14,508 nucleotides of DNA from Spirochaetaceae bacterium (GTDB lineage: Bacteria > Spirochaetota > Spirochaetia > Treponematales > Treponemataceae), in the NCBI GenBank assembly GCA_031285525.1, contig JAITWB010000048.1, forward strand, positions 1 to 14,508, read 5' to 3'. Below, piece by piece: positions 6,477-14,421 of the stretch. The translations under genes and the position numbers were made by a program. The first letter of the stretch is position 1; each line of letters opens with the position of its first letter. The notes beneath the pieces are model-generated. The model did no database searches. It worked only from the letters and a program-made list of their open reading frames with translations, and had not been told where the DNA came from.

Positions 6477-8578
6477 TTCTCCGGCACAGCCCCGCCGCTG
6501 GTATTCCGCTCCGCCCCATACCCCGGTTCCGGCTCCGCAACGGAAAGCTCCTCAGAACTACCTTCCTCATCAGAAGCATACCCTGCAGAAGAAGCCATCC
6601 GCACCAGATCCGCAAGCCTCACCTCATCCGTATTGGAATGTGCAGAGCTTCCACGGCGAAGTTTCTTCCTTTGAGTCCCTGAACGCCGCTCCACCGAGGT
6701 ACAAAGCTCTGTCCCCTGGAGATCTTCTGAGGGACAGAGCTCCGAAGCGCCTGCCAGTATAGCCCCTGCCTGCTCCGCTCCGCACCCGAGAAGAGCAGCC
6801 ACAGCCAGCTTCTGAGCAGCTCTGTCCCCTCCCTCAGAGGCAAGAAGCTTCTCAAGAGTCCCATAGGCATCCAGCAACTTCACCGCCCGAGCCTTCCCGA
6901 TCCCCTTAATACCCTCGAAAACCGAGGTCGTATTCTCCTTTGAACGGAGCTTCTGGTTCCGGGAAGTGGCAAAACGGTGGGTCTCATCCCGAATACGCTG
7001 GAGCAGCCGCAGAGCATCGGAACGCCGGGGAAGCGTCAAAGGGGTACTATTCCCCGGCAGATAGAGCACCTCGTTCCGTTCAGCCAAACCTACGATGGGA
7101 ATATCCAGGGACAGAGCTTCCAGCACCCCCTGAACCGCATTCACCTGCCCGATACCGCCGTCTATAAGAATCAAATCCGGCAAATCAGCCTGCTCGTTAA
7201 GGAGCCGAGTATAGCGCCGGGACGTTGCCTCCCGCATGGATGCGAAGTCATCGATAATACCGTCAGTAGTTTTCAGCCTAAAATAGCGGTAATTCTTCCG
7301 ATCCGGGTTTCCGTTATAAAACGAAATAAGACTGGCAACGGGAAACTTACCATCCAGGTGGGAAATATCGAACCCCTCTATCCGCACAGGCAGCGAAGGC
7401 AGGTTCAGAATGGAACGAAGTTCCTCCAGAGCGGGCATATCACCCCGTTCCCGCACCCGGCGGACGATATCCTCTTTCGCATTCATATGAGCCATCGCCA
7501 TAGACGCTTCGTGCCGCTTATTTCGGGGAGTACTCAGGGAGGGATAGATACCCAAAGATCGGTTGAACCACCGCATCGTGAGGGACAGACCTTTTTCAGT
7601 GGGAACATAAATCCGAGGGGGAACCGAGTGCCCGCCGTTCTCGCCGTAATAGGCCATAAGAAACTCCGGCAGCAGCTCCTCCTCGTTATTCAGACTCCGG
7701 GTACGATATATATCTCGCCCGGTCAACCGTCCATCCCGCATACGAAGCACCGCAAAACTCACCAGCGGCCCCTCGGACGCATAGGCGATATAATCCCGAC
7801 CCTCAGGATCGAAATCCTCCACCGCATTCTGCTCCATCAACGCCTGAAGCGCATGAATACTATCCCGCAAATGGGCTGCCTTCTCAAACTGCAAAGCGGC
7901 GGAAGCCTCATCCATCTCCTTTCGGAGTTTTTTCAGAGTTTCCTGAATATCCCCCTCAAGTAGACGGGAAATTTCATCGATATATTCTGTATAGGTCTCT
8001 TCCGTAATCTTACCACAGCAGGGCGCCCCGCAGCGTCCCATGTGATAATAGATACATGGAGTTCCTGCCTGCTGTTTACTGGTTTGCTTCCGTTTGCGAA
8101 AAACCTTACAATGGCGGATAGGATACCTGCGGTAGACATCTGTCAGAAAGGTATCCAAAGCTGCAACATTGGGAAAGGGACCGAAATAACGGGAACCATC
8201 CTGAATAACCCTTCGGGTACGAAGCAGCCGAGGAAAAGGCTCGTTGGTAAGCCTAATCACCGGATAGGACTTTCCGTCCTTGAGATTTATATTGTACCGG
8301 GGTGAATGCTGTTTAATGAGATTATTCTCCAGCAGCAAAGCCTCATATTCGTTATCGGTGGTGATATATTCTATGGAAGCGGCGCGGCTGACCAGAATCC
8401 TGGTCTTTACATCCTTCTGTCCCGAAAAATAGGATGAAAGACGATTCTTCAGATTCTTCGCCTTACCGACATAGATAATTTCACCTTTTTCATCTTTCCA
8501 GAGGTAAACGCCGCTGGATTTCGGAGCCCTGAGGGCGGTGGAATGCAAGTGTGTATGTGTATCCGTAGAATCTTTCAT
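6470..8578 (-). CDS. uvrC: Excinuclease ABC subunit C with an extended C-terminal tail
   Basis: 702 residues; UvrC is usually about 590-630. It makes the two incisions around a bulky DNA lesion in nucleotide excision repair, recruited by UvrB. Domains in order: GIY-YIG nuclease (GVYLWKD...IIYVGKAKNLKNR, 23-46), a Cys cluster (Cys157, 175, 183, 187; PCIYYHMGRCGAPC) matching the iron-sulfur site, a UVR UvrB-binding motif (about 215-248), the RNase H-like nuclease with FDISH (Asp404), LIDGG (Asp473) and DETHRFA (His534), and HhH (FEGIKGIGKARAVKLL, 554-569). Residues from about 611 on form a Ser/Glu/Gly-rich tail with no recognisable domain, containing two paired repeat copies. The repeat also contributes GDRA (584-587) within the HhH region. 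The ATG has no Shine-Dalgarno and abuts or overlaps the divergent gene. The stop codon lies in the RAYT unit's right repeat. Confidence 0.97.
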   Translation of the reverse strand: MKDSTDTHTHLHSTALRAPKSSGVYLWKDEKGEIIYVGKAKNLKNRLSSYFSGQKDVKTRILVSRAASIEYITTDNEYEALLLENNLIKQHSPRYNINLKDGKSYPVIRLTNEPFPRLLRTRRVIQDGSRYFGPFPNVAALDTFLTDVYRRYPIRHCKVFRKRKQTSKQQAGTPCIYYHMGRCGAPCCGKITEETYTEYIDEISRLLEGDIQETLKKLRKEMDEASAALQFEKAAHLRDSIHALQALMEQNAVEDFDPEGRDYIAYASEGPLVSFAVLRMRDGRLTGRDIYRTRSLNNEEELLPEFLMAYYGENGGHSVPPRIYVPTEKGLSLTMRWFNRSLGIYPSLSTPRNKRHEASMAMAHMNAKEDIVRRVRERGDMPALEELRSILNLPSLPVRIEGFDISHLDGKFPVASLISFYNGNPDRKNYRYFRLKTTDGIIDDFASMREATSRRYTRLLNEQADLPDLILIDGGIGQVNAVQGVLEALSLDIPIVGLAERNEVLYLPGNSTPLTLPRRSDALRLLQRIRDETHRFATSRNQKLRSKENTTSVFEGIKGIGKARAVKLLDAYGTLEKLLASEGGDRAAQKLAVAALLGCGAEQAGAILAGASELCPSEDLQGTELCTSVERRSGTQRKKLRRGSSAHSNTDEVRLADLVRMASSAGYASDEEGSSEELSVAEPEPGYGAERNTSGGAVPEKG
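6706..6740. repeat. Paired inverted repeat copies inside the uvrC tail
   Basis: GCTCTGTCCC (6706-6715) and GGGACAGAGC (6731-6740) are perfect inverted copies separated by 15 bases, extending by A/T at the outer ends to 11 bp. The spacing is identical to the pair at 5801-5835. In uvrC they encode ELCPSEDLQGTEL (residues 613-625). A stable hairpin can form in the coding region. Confidence 0.85.
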
Positions 8579-10123
8579 ATGTTTGGAAAAGAGAACCCTT
8601 TTTATCCGGTCCTTTGCCTACTCCTTCTTTCAGCCCTGTCCTGTTGGGGGCAGAACAATACTATCATCCTCGGCGGAAAAACCGGCTGGCCGGCATTCTC
8701 CCAAAGCAAAGGCATCGCCTTTACCGAAGGCAGATTCGGCCATGACGCAGTCACACTGAACACCGACTCAGCGCAGCTCACTCAGGACTCGGATCTACTC
8801 CTCTCCTTTGAGGGGACAGAGCTTTCTGACAACGCTGCGTTGCTTGACAACGCCTCAAACTACACCGTCGTCTCCTCGGCGCTCCTCACCAGCGGAAAAG
8901 CCGCCATGGGAAAACAAGCAGGTCTCAGCACCGGACTCAGAGAGGGCTTGAGACTCTCAGGAAAACCCGGCAGCATCTTCGGCACCGAAGGAAACCCCGG
9001 CTCCTTTACCATCGAATTCTGGCTCTGTCCCTCGATAGCCGAAAACGGAGAACAACTATTCTCCTGGCGTTCATCCCGAAACAGGGACAACTACCCCATC
9101 TACCAAACGATAACCGCCTCGATCCTCAACAACCGAACCGAATGGAACTTCACCAACCTGTTTACCCGCAGGGACGGAGCTCCCGTAGATATAAGCCTTT
9201 CAAGCTATAGCACAGTCATCCCCGGACAATGGACCCACCACCAACTCTCATTTGAAGAAGAATCAGGTCTGCTTGAATACAAGATAAACGGAAAAACCGA
9301 AGCTGTCAAATACGCCACCTCCACCGGCAGAGAGTACGGCGACGTCTTCACCCCTATACTGGGAGTCCCTGCGGACATCGAGCTCTGTCCCCACTTCACC
9401 GGACTCATCGACGATGTCCGAATACGCCGAAGCTACCAGGCGGAACAGAAACGCCCCGACACCTACTCCCTCTCCGCAGGACGGTTTGAAACACAGCCCA
9501 TCCCCGCAAAAACCAGCCAGGCCTCCCTGGTCAGTCTCGATGCAGAAATGACCCTCCCCCAAGAAACGGCAACGGTCTTCTACGCCCGTGCAGGGGATAA
9601 CTTTTACCTCTGGAACGAAACAACTCCCCCCTGGATACAGATAACACCGGGAACAACCGTATCAGGGGTCACGGGAAAATACTTCCAGATAGCCGCAGAA
9701 CTCTACCCCGACGGAAGGGGCAGCAAAACCCCGACCCTCCACTCGGTCTCCCTCTCGGTCACCGAAAGCACTCCCCCCTGGCCTCCGGCGCACGTATTCG
9801 CCAAAGCAGGAAACGGCTATGCGGACATCAGCTGGATCCCATCGGTAAACTACGACACAACGGGATATCTGGTATATTACGGCGAACGCCCCGGTGAGTA
9901 TCTGGGAGCAGGAGCGGTACAGGGAGACTCCCCGCTCTCAGCAGGAAACAAACTCTCCCTCAGAATCGAAGGACTCACCAACGGCAAAATATACTACTTT
10001 GCCGTTGCCGCCTATACAGCATCACAGGCGATGCTATCGCCAACCATAACACCTGGAGAACTTTCAAAAGAGGTTTTTGCCCGACCGGACAGAAATAGCA
10101 GCAGTAAAGAGGAAACACCATGA
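8543..10123 (+). CDS. Exported protein with LamG-like and fibronectin III-like domains
   Basis: 526 residues from ATG 8543, chosen because GAGG lies 8 bases upstream; ATG 8579 (514 residues, a neater signal peptide, no Shine-Dalgarno) is the alternative. The N-terminus has a signal peptide (VLCLLLLSALSC), possibly a relaxed spirochaetal lipobox at the Cys. Domains: a concanavalin A-like/LamG fold (about 80-300; FTIEFWLCPS, then IPGQWTHHQLSFE and GLIDDVRIRRSY), a beta-sandwich-like stretch (about 300-405, ending KYFQIAAELYPDG), and an FN3-like domain (about 410-515; YADISWIPSVNYDTTGYLVYY, then GLTNGKIYYFAVAAY). Such domains bind glycans or proteins at the cell surface; no catalytic motif is seen. 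The stop overlaps the next gene's ATG. Three 10-mer copies occur here, reading GTEL, LCPS and LCPH. Confidence 0.75.
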   Translation: MQVCMCIRRIFHMFGKENPFYPVLCLLLLSALSCWGQNNTIILGGKTGWPAFSQSKGIAFTEGRFGHDAVTLNTDSAQLTQDSDLLLSFEGTELSDNAALLDNASNYTVVSSALLTSGKAAMGKQAGLSTGLREGLRLSGKPGSIFGTEGNPGSFTIEFWLCPSIAENGEQLFSWRSSRNRDNYPIYQTITASILNNRTEWNFTNLFTRRDGAPVDISLSSYSTVIPGQWTHHQLSFEEESGLLEYKINGKTEAVKYATSTGREYGDVFTPILGVPADIELCPHFTGLIDDVRIRRSYQAEQKRPDTYSLSAGRFETQPIPAKTSQASLVSLDAEMTLPQETATVFYARAGDNFYLWNETTPPWIQITPGTTVSGVTGKYFQIAAELYPDGRGSKTPTLHSVSLSVTESTPPWPPAHVFAKAGNGYADISWIPSVNYDTTGYLVYYGERPGEYLGAGAVQGDSPLSAGNKLSLRIEGLTNGKIYYFAVAAYTASQAMLSPTITPGELSKEVFARPDRNSSSKEETP

Positions 10124-12753
10124 CAAATCACTATGCACTGGAGCGGGCAAAAGCCGCAGCCATATCACGGGACTATGAACAGGCTGAAAAGATTCTGAAA
10201 AACATCCTCAAACAGGAACCGGAAAACACCGAAGCCCTCTCCCAACTCGGCTCGGTCTACCTCCGTGCGGACAAACAGGAAGCCGCCCTCGGAGCATACC
10301 AAAAACTGACAGAACTCGACCCCGAAAGCGCCGACGCCCTGAATAACTTAGGCATCATCTACCGCAGACTCGGCAGATACGAAGAATCCCTGGCAGCCCT
10401 CAACCAGGTACACGCCGAAGGAAGAGACACAGCTACGGTTCTCTACAACCTCGGCAACACCTACAAACAAATGGGCCGCCTCGACGAAGCCGAAGAATGC
10501 TTCATCGCCGTCATCGACGAAAACCCCAACGACGTTCTCGCCTACAACCACCTCGGCTCCATCCAGGCGCTCAAGGGACAACACCAAAAAGCGCTCCAGG
10601 CATACTGGCGGGGACTCCAGGTAGACCCAAACCACCCAATCCTCCATTACAACATGGGACAGAGCTACGAAACGCTGGGCAAATTCGACGACGCACTGAA
10701 CTCCTACGCCGCCTCCCACCGGAGCAACCCCGCATGGATCGACCCCATGGACGCCGAAGCGGGAGTCCTCCTACGGGACAACAAAATCGACGAAGCCGAA
10801 GATGTCCTTACCCGCGCCCTCACCATCGCGCCGACGCACCCCTCGATACTTACCTCCCTCGGAACACTGCGGACAAAGAAATACGAACTTGAAGAAGCCA
10901 TAGCGCTCTTCAACAGAGCCATCGAAGCGGACGAACGCTATACCAAAGCGGTACTGGGACTCGAAAACGTCTACGAACTCCAAGGCAACTACGAACAGGC
11001 CGAACGGAGCATAGCCCGGCTCGAATCAGTCTCCCCCGAGGACAACGAAATCCGGCTCATGCACGCCCGGCTGCTCATAAAGATCGGCGAACTGGAAAAC
11101 GCAGAAAAACGGCTCTCCGCAATCCTCGAAACGGAACCGGAAAACCTCACCGCCCTCAGACTCAAGGGCGCATACTTCTCCCGCACCGGAGAAGAACAAA
11201 AAGCGCAAGACTGTTTCTCCAAAATCCTCGAAATCGACCCCTCCAGTGTGGAATTCCGCATCGACATAGCGGAACAAATGATAGAGGAAAAAAATTACCA
11301 GGGCGCCGAAGAACAGCTCCTGAAATACCTTGAGAAAAAGCCCTCAGACGCAGACGGCTGGCGCACCCTCGCAGGGGTCTACGAAGCGCAAAACAACACC
11401 GACCAGGCCCTCTTCTGCTACCGGAAAATCCTGGAGCTGCAAAAAACCGACACCGACATTATCGAAGCCGTATACCGTCTCCATAAAGCAAACGAACAGA
11501 ACGAAGAAGCGGTAACACTGCTCAACGACCTCATCAACTCCCGCAGCGCAGGAACCCCGACCGCCAAATCCGACGCCTCTCCGGTCGCCCCCTCTTCGCA
11601 CAGAAACCCGGACGACGGACAATCGGCTTCCGACAGTCTGGACTTCATCAATAAATCGCTGGAACTCTATGAACAGGCGCTCCAAAACTATGACAGCGAC
11701 AACACCCTAATCCTGGAAAAGAACCTCCGGGCTCTCAAGAAAAAGGTACAGGAAGAGGAACGGGAAAAACGGCAGGAACAGCTCACCTCCGCCCCGTCAA
11801 GCAAGAAACAACCCCTGGCGGACGAAGACTCCCTCCCTCCCGAGGAACTCCCCTCGGACACCATCCCCCAGCAGGCAGAACTTCCCAAAGAAACCGAACA
11901 ACCAGAAGAAGACGCTATCGACACAGATCCCTTCCTCGCACACGGCTACGGAAGACCCGCCCCCGAACAAGCAGAGACACCTACAGAAGAACCGTCTAAA
12001 GAGACTGAAGAAGAATCCCTTCCTGATGAAGAGATTGACGAGAACAACGCTCCCGAGGAACAAGCCCTCACTGATAAAGAGATTTCCCAAGAAGCCCCGG
12101 AAGAACAGCTCCCTGCCGAAACAGCAACCCTCCCGGAAATGGTTATCGAGAACGACAAGGATGAAGACAGCATTGTTCCCCTGAAGACACAGGAAAACGC
12201 CTCTTCGGAAGAAATACCTGAAGCCCCCCCCATTGAAGATACCACTATTGTAGATACTGCTATGGAAGCGTCTTCCGATAAAACAGCTTTCACAACAAAG
12301 CCTTTCACCGATGAGCCTTCCGCAGAAGCTGCTCCCCTCTCAGACAAGCCTTCTGTAGAAGCCGCCCCCATCTCAGAGCGTACGGAACTGCTCAAACTCT
12401 TCGTATCCCTGAAAATGCTCGGCAAGAACCTCACCGGTTCCGCACGGCAGAAATATCTCCACAGCGATCAACGGGTTGAGATGGAGTACATCATCGACAA
12501 ACTCGCAGGAAAGAGAGGTTTGCTCCAAAAAGCCGCCGCCGTCAGGGAACAACTGCACCTCCCGCCTTCTGACGCACCCTCGGAGATGCCCGCACTGACA
12601 GAACAGCAAAAGGACTTAGCAATGGGAAAGATCGAAGAAACCCTTGCCTATATGCGTTCCCTCACCAGAGAACTGCCCGACGAATCACTGGCAGAAACCC
12701 TGGAAGCGCAAATCGAACACACAATAGGAAGACTAGAGAGAAAAGAGAAATGA
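10120..12753 (+). CDS. Long TPR-repeat protein with acidic tail and helical C-terminal domain
   Basis: 877 residues. Residues 1 to about 477 are roughly 14 consecutive tetratricopeptide repeats (34-residue units, for example YNLGNTYKQMGRLDEAEECF and YNMGQSYETLGKFDDAL), a protein-protein interaction scaffold. Then come a Ser/Pro linker, a helix likely to form a coiled coil (about 508-555), a very acidic Pro/Glu/Ser/Thr-rich region (about 556-752) expected to be disordered, and a C-terminal helical region (753-877) with LLKLFVSLKMLGKNL. No signal peptide, so probably cytoplasmic. The ATG overlaps the stop of the upstream exported protein (ATGA), with AGAGG 8 bases before it, so the two are coupled and probably act together. 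The stop codon lies in the left arm of the terminator hairpin. One repeat copy (10656) encodes MGQSY, close to the TPR consensus, and could be chance. The exact function is unknown. Confidence 0.85.
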   Translation: MTNHYALERAKAAAISRDYEQAEKILKNILKQEPENTEALSQLGSVYLRADKQEAALGAYQKLTELDPESADALNNLGIIYRRLGRYEESLAALNQVHAEGRDTATVLYNLGNTYKQMGRLDEAEECFIAVIDENPNDVLAYNHLGSIQALKGQHQKALQAYWRGLQVDPNHPILHYNMGQSYETLGKFDDALNSYAASHRSNPAWIDPMDAEAGVLLRDNKIDEAEDVLTRALTIAPTHPSILTSLGTLRTKKYELEEAIALFNRAIEADERYTKAVLGLENVYELQGNYEQAERSIARLESVSPEDNEIRLMHARLLIKIGELENAEKRLSAILETEPENLTALRLKGAYFSRTGEEQKAQDCFSKILEIDPSSVEFRIDIAEQMIEEKNYQGAEEQLLKYLEKKPSDADGWRTLAGVYEAQNNTDQALFCYRKILELQKTDTDIIEAVYRLHKANEQNEEAVTLLNDLINSRSAGTPTAKSDASPVAPSSHRNPDDGQSASDSLDFINKSLELYEQALQNYDSDNTLILEKNLRALKKKVQEEEREKRQEQLTSAPSSKKQPLADEDSLPPEELPSDTIPQQAELPKETEQPEEDAIDTDPFLAHGYGRPAPEQAETPTEEPSKETEEESLPDEEIDENNAPEEQALTDKEISQEAPEEQLPAETATLPEMVIENDKDEDSIVPLKTQENASSEEIPEAPPIEDTTIVDTAMEASSDKTAFTTKPFTDEPSAEAAPLSDKPSVEAAPISERTELLKLFVSLKMLGKNLTGSARQKYLHSDQRVEMEYIIDKLAGKRGLLQKAAAVREQLHLPPSDAPSEMPALTEQQKDLAMGKIEETLAYMRSLTRELPDESLAETLEAQIEHTIGRLERKEK

Positions 12754-12807
12754 GAAGGTAGAAAAGGAAGAAGTCCTCCTCCTTTTCTCATTTTTACCTT
12801 CTCATTT
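12748..12807. terminator. Bidirectional rho-independent terminator
   Basis: Nested inverted repeats: 12748-12759 with 12796-12807 (perfect 12 bp, AAATGAGAAGGT) and 12760-12768 with 12780-12788 (perfect 9 bp, AGAAAAGGA). T-runs follow on both strands (+: 12791-12795, then TTTTT at 12813-ish; minus strand: TTTCTCTTTTC after 12748). It separates the convergent TPR and M24 genes and serves both. Confidence 0.75.
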
Positions 12808-12815
12808 CTCATTTT

Positions 12816-13934
12816 TCAAAGTCTGATAATACGGCTGGAGGTGAGTGTTTCGTTGCCTGTTTCGGTGATGAGGATGTCGTTTTCCAGCCGGCATCCGCCT
12901 ATAACAGGGCTGTAGAGTCCCGGCTCAAGAGTCACGACCATCCCGGGGGCAAAAACAGCCGTCTTGTCTCCCCTGCTCCGCACGGAGGGGGTTTCATGGG
13001 CTTCCAGACCGATGCCGTGACCGAGGGCATGGGGCATAGAACGTTTTGCCTTTGAAAATATGGTGTCCGCTTTTTTTGCCGCCCCGGCTATCGACTCTCC
13101 CGGCTTGTATAGCTCCGCAGCCGCTTTATAGGCCAATTCAACCAGAGCCAATTGCTTTTCCTGTTCATCAGAGAGTTGCCCCCTGGTTATCGTCAGGGTA
13201 ACATCGCTGGTATAACCTTTCCACTTCACACCGAAATCGAGTATGGATAGTCCTGCAGTCCCGAAGACCCCGGCGGTATAGGCGGGAAAGCAATGGATGG
13301 CAAAACTCCGGTCAGGCCCTGCGGCAAGGGTTTCAAATCCCGTCCCCTCACAGCCTGCGGCACGGGATTCCTTTTCGATAAGAAGCGCCGCATCCAGTTC
13401 AGTCTTGATGGAACCTGCGGTTATCCGTTTTTCAATGGTATCGATAAGCATATCCGTCACAGCAGCTGCTTTGCGGAGACAGGAGAGTTCGTATTCATCC
13501 TTGATCGCCCGCATTCCATTTACCACATCCGCAATGCCGTGATCCCGGCAGAGCACGTCAAAATCGGAAAGGCTATCTACGTAGCGCAGAAAGTTCGGAT
13601 AAGAGGTACTTGCAGGTATTTCGATACGGCATCCCGAAGGTACCCCGAAATGACGGGCAAGTCCCTTGGCAGCGGTCATGGGATGGCGATCGAACGAGGT
13701 AAAGGGAATGATTGCATCTACATCAGCCATGATCTTCGCCAGGTTTTCATCCCAGGGACATAATGCGGCGGCTCCACTGATGAAGACCGCCAACAGCGCA
13801 TCCGATGGGTGTCCCGAAAAATAGCGGACTGAAGGGTCACGGTGATCCTCAAAATCCGAAAAAAGCGCCATCACAATACCATTCTGAGCCATCCACTCTG
13901 CGAGGGTTGCCCGCCGCTGCTGATACACACTCAT
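12816..13934 (-). CDS. M24-family metallopeptidase (Xaa-Pro aminopeptidase/dipeptidase-like)
   Basis: 372 residues, typical for Xaa-Pro dipeptidases. An N-terminal creatinase-type domain (1 to about 140) precedes the pita-bread catalytic domain. The five metal ligands are visible: Asp233 (ILDFGVKWKG), Asp244 (YTSDVTLT), His306 (ALGHGIGLEAHE), Glu337 (VTLEPGLY) and Glu351 (CRLENDILIT). His214 (FAIHCFP) and His313 are the usual catalytic-site histidines. It should cleave peptides N-terminal to proline in the cytoplasm using two metal ions; exact specificity is not readable. The ATG overlaps the stop of the RidA gene (ATGA), with GAGG about 8 bases upstream, so the two are coupled. The stop sits just after the shared terminator. 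Confidence 0.9.
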   Translation of the reverse strand: MSVYQQRRATLAEWMAQNGIVMALFSDFEDHRDPSVRYFSGHPSDALLAVFISGAAALCPWDENLAKIMADVDAIIPFTSFDRHPMTAAKGLARHFGVPSGCRIEIPASTSYPNFLRYVDSLSDFDVLCRDHGIADVVNGMRAIKDEYELSCLRKAAAVTDMLIDTIEKRITAGSIKTELDAALLIEKESRAAGCEGTGFETLAAGPDRSFAIHCFPAYTAGVFGTAGLSILDFGVKWKGYTSDVTLTITRGQLSDEQEKQLALVELAYKAAAELYKPGESIAGAAKKADTIFSKAKRSMPHALGHGIGLEAHETPSVRSRGDKTAVFAPGMVVTLEPGLYSPVIGGCRLENDILITETGNETLTSSRIIRL

Positions 13935-14392
13935 TCTTTTACCTCGAAGATGCCTTCTATCTCTACCGGAATATTTCCGGGCAGCTCGTTATGTCCCACC
14001 GCAGAACGGCAATGCCTGCCCCCTTCCCCAAAAACGTCGATAAAGAGCTGGGAAGCGCCGTTGGCAACCTCGGGCTGCCGATTGAATCCCGGCGCACTGG
14101 CAACGAAAACAAGCGTTTTGATTACGCCGGATATTCTGTTTAAGTCTCCGGTGAAGGCATGGAGGATACTAAGCACATTCAGCACACAGGCGCGGGCGGC
14201 TTCCTGCCCCTGCTCAATGGAAAGTTCTGCGCCGAGCTTTCCTGTCATAATCGGTACGCCCTGTACCGTTGGTCCCTGCCCCGAGCAGTAAAGCAGCTTT
14301 CCCGTCTGCTTAACCGGAACGTACAAGCCCCCAAGCGGCGGGGGTTCCGGAAGGGTTATCCCGAGTTTTTTCAGATTTTCATAAACGTCCAT
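13931..14392 (-). CDS. RidA/YjgF/L-PSP family protein
   Basis: 153 residues from ATG 14392, preferred over an in-frame ATG at 14431 because GGGAGG lies 6-7 bases upstream and the predicted promoter would place the transcript start near 14415. Family features: a Pro-rich entry (ITLPEPPPLGG), YCSGQGPTVQG, a helix with EQGQEAARACVLNVLSIL, and the late strand ending IPVEIEGIFEV. It belongs to the YjgF-type subgroup of about 150 residues with the LPEPPPLGG..VPV opening. RidA proteins hydrolyse reactive enamine/imine intermediates of amino-acid metabolism, but the Arg of classical RidA (C-terminal IEAIA-type segment) is not obvious here, so the deaminase activity is uncertain. Coupling to a proline peptidase suggests a role in amino-acid or peptide breakdown. 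Confidence 0.85.
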   Translation of the reverse strand: MDVYENLKKLGITLPEPPPLGGLYVPVKQTGKLLYCSGQGPTVQGVPIMTGKLGAELSIEQGQEAARACVLNVLSILHAFTGDLNRISGVIKTLVFVASAPGFNRQPEVANGASQLFIDVFGEGGRHCRSAVGHNELPGNIPVEIEGIFEVKE

Positions 14393-14421
14393 CAGAGGCC
14401 TCCCTGTTTTCTGTCTTTCAG

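Larger units (their letters stand above)
1109..10665. repeat. Dispersed 10-mer repeat family GGGACAGAGC (consensus RGGGACAGAGCT)
   Basis: Exact copies on the + strand start at 1109, 5826, 6452, 6731, 7108, 8813 and 10656. Copies as GCTCTGTCCC start at 2320, 3003, 3186, 3577, 4684, 5730, 5764, 6706, 6819, 9022 and 9382. That is 18 exact copies against about 0.03 expected for one 10-mer on both strands of 14.5 kb. One-mismatch copies start at 5801, 7582 and 9171. The base before is A or G in 17 of 18, and the base after is T in 14 of 18. Fourteen copies lie inside protein-coding genes. Family identity is unknown; the nearby RAYT makes a REP-like origin likely. Confidence 0.9.

Noticed and set aside
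6977..7963. 328-codon plus-strand open frame across uvrC
   Set aside because: Antisense shadow of uvrC, whose catalytic motifs are intact on the minus strand.
1109..10665. Repeat as a polar chromosome motif (KOPS or Chi-like)
   Set aside because: Both orientations occur in similar numbers (7 and 11) within one replichore segment, whereas polar motifs should be strongly one-sided.
11946..12434. Minus-strand open frames opposite the TPR protein's acidic region
   Set aside because: Ser/Gly-rich low-complexity complement of a Glu/Ser/Thr-rich sequence; no recognisable protein.
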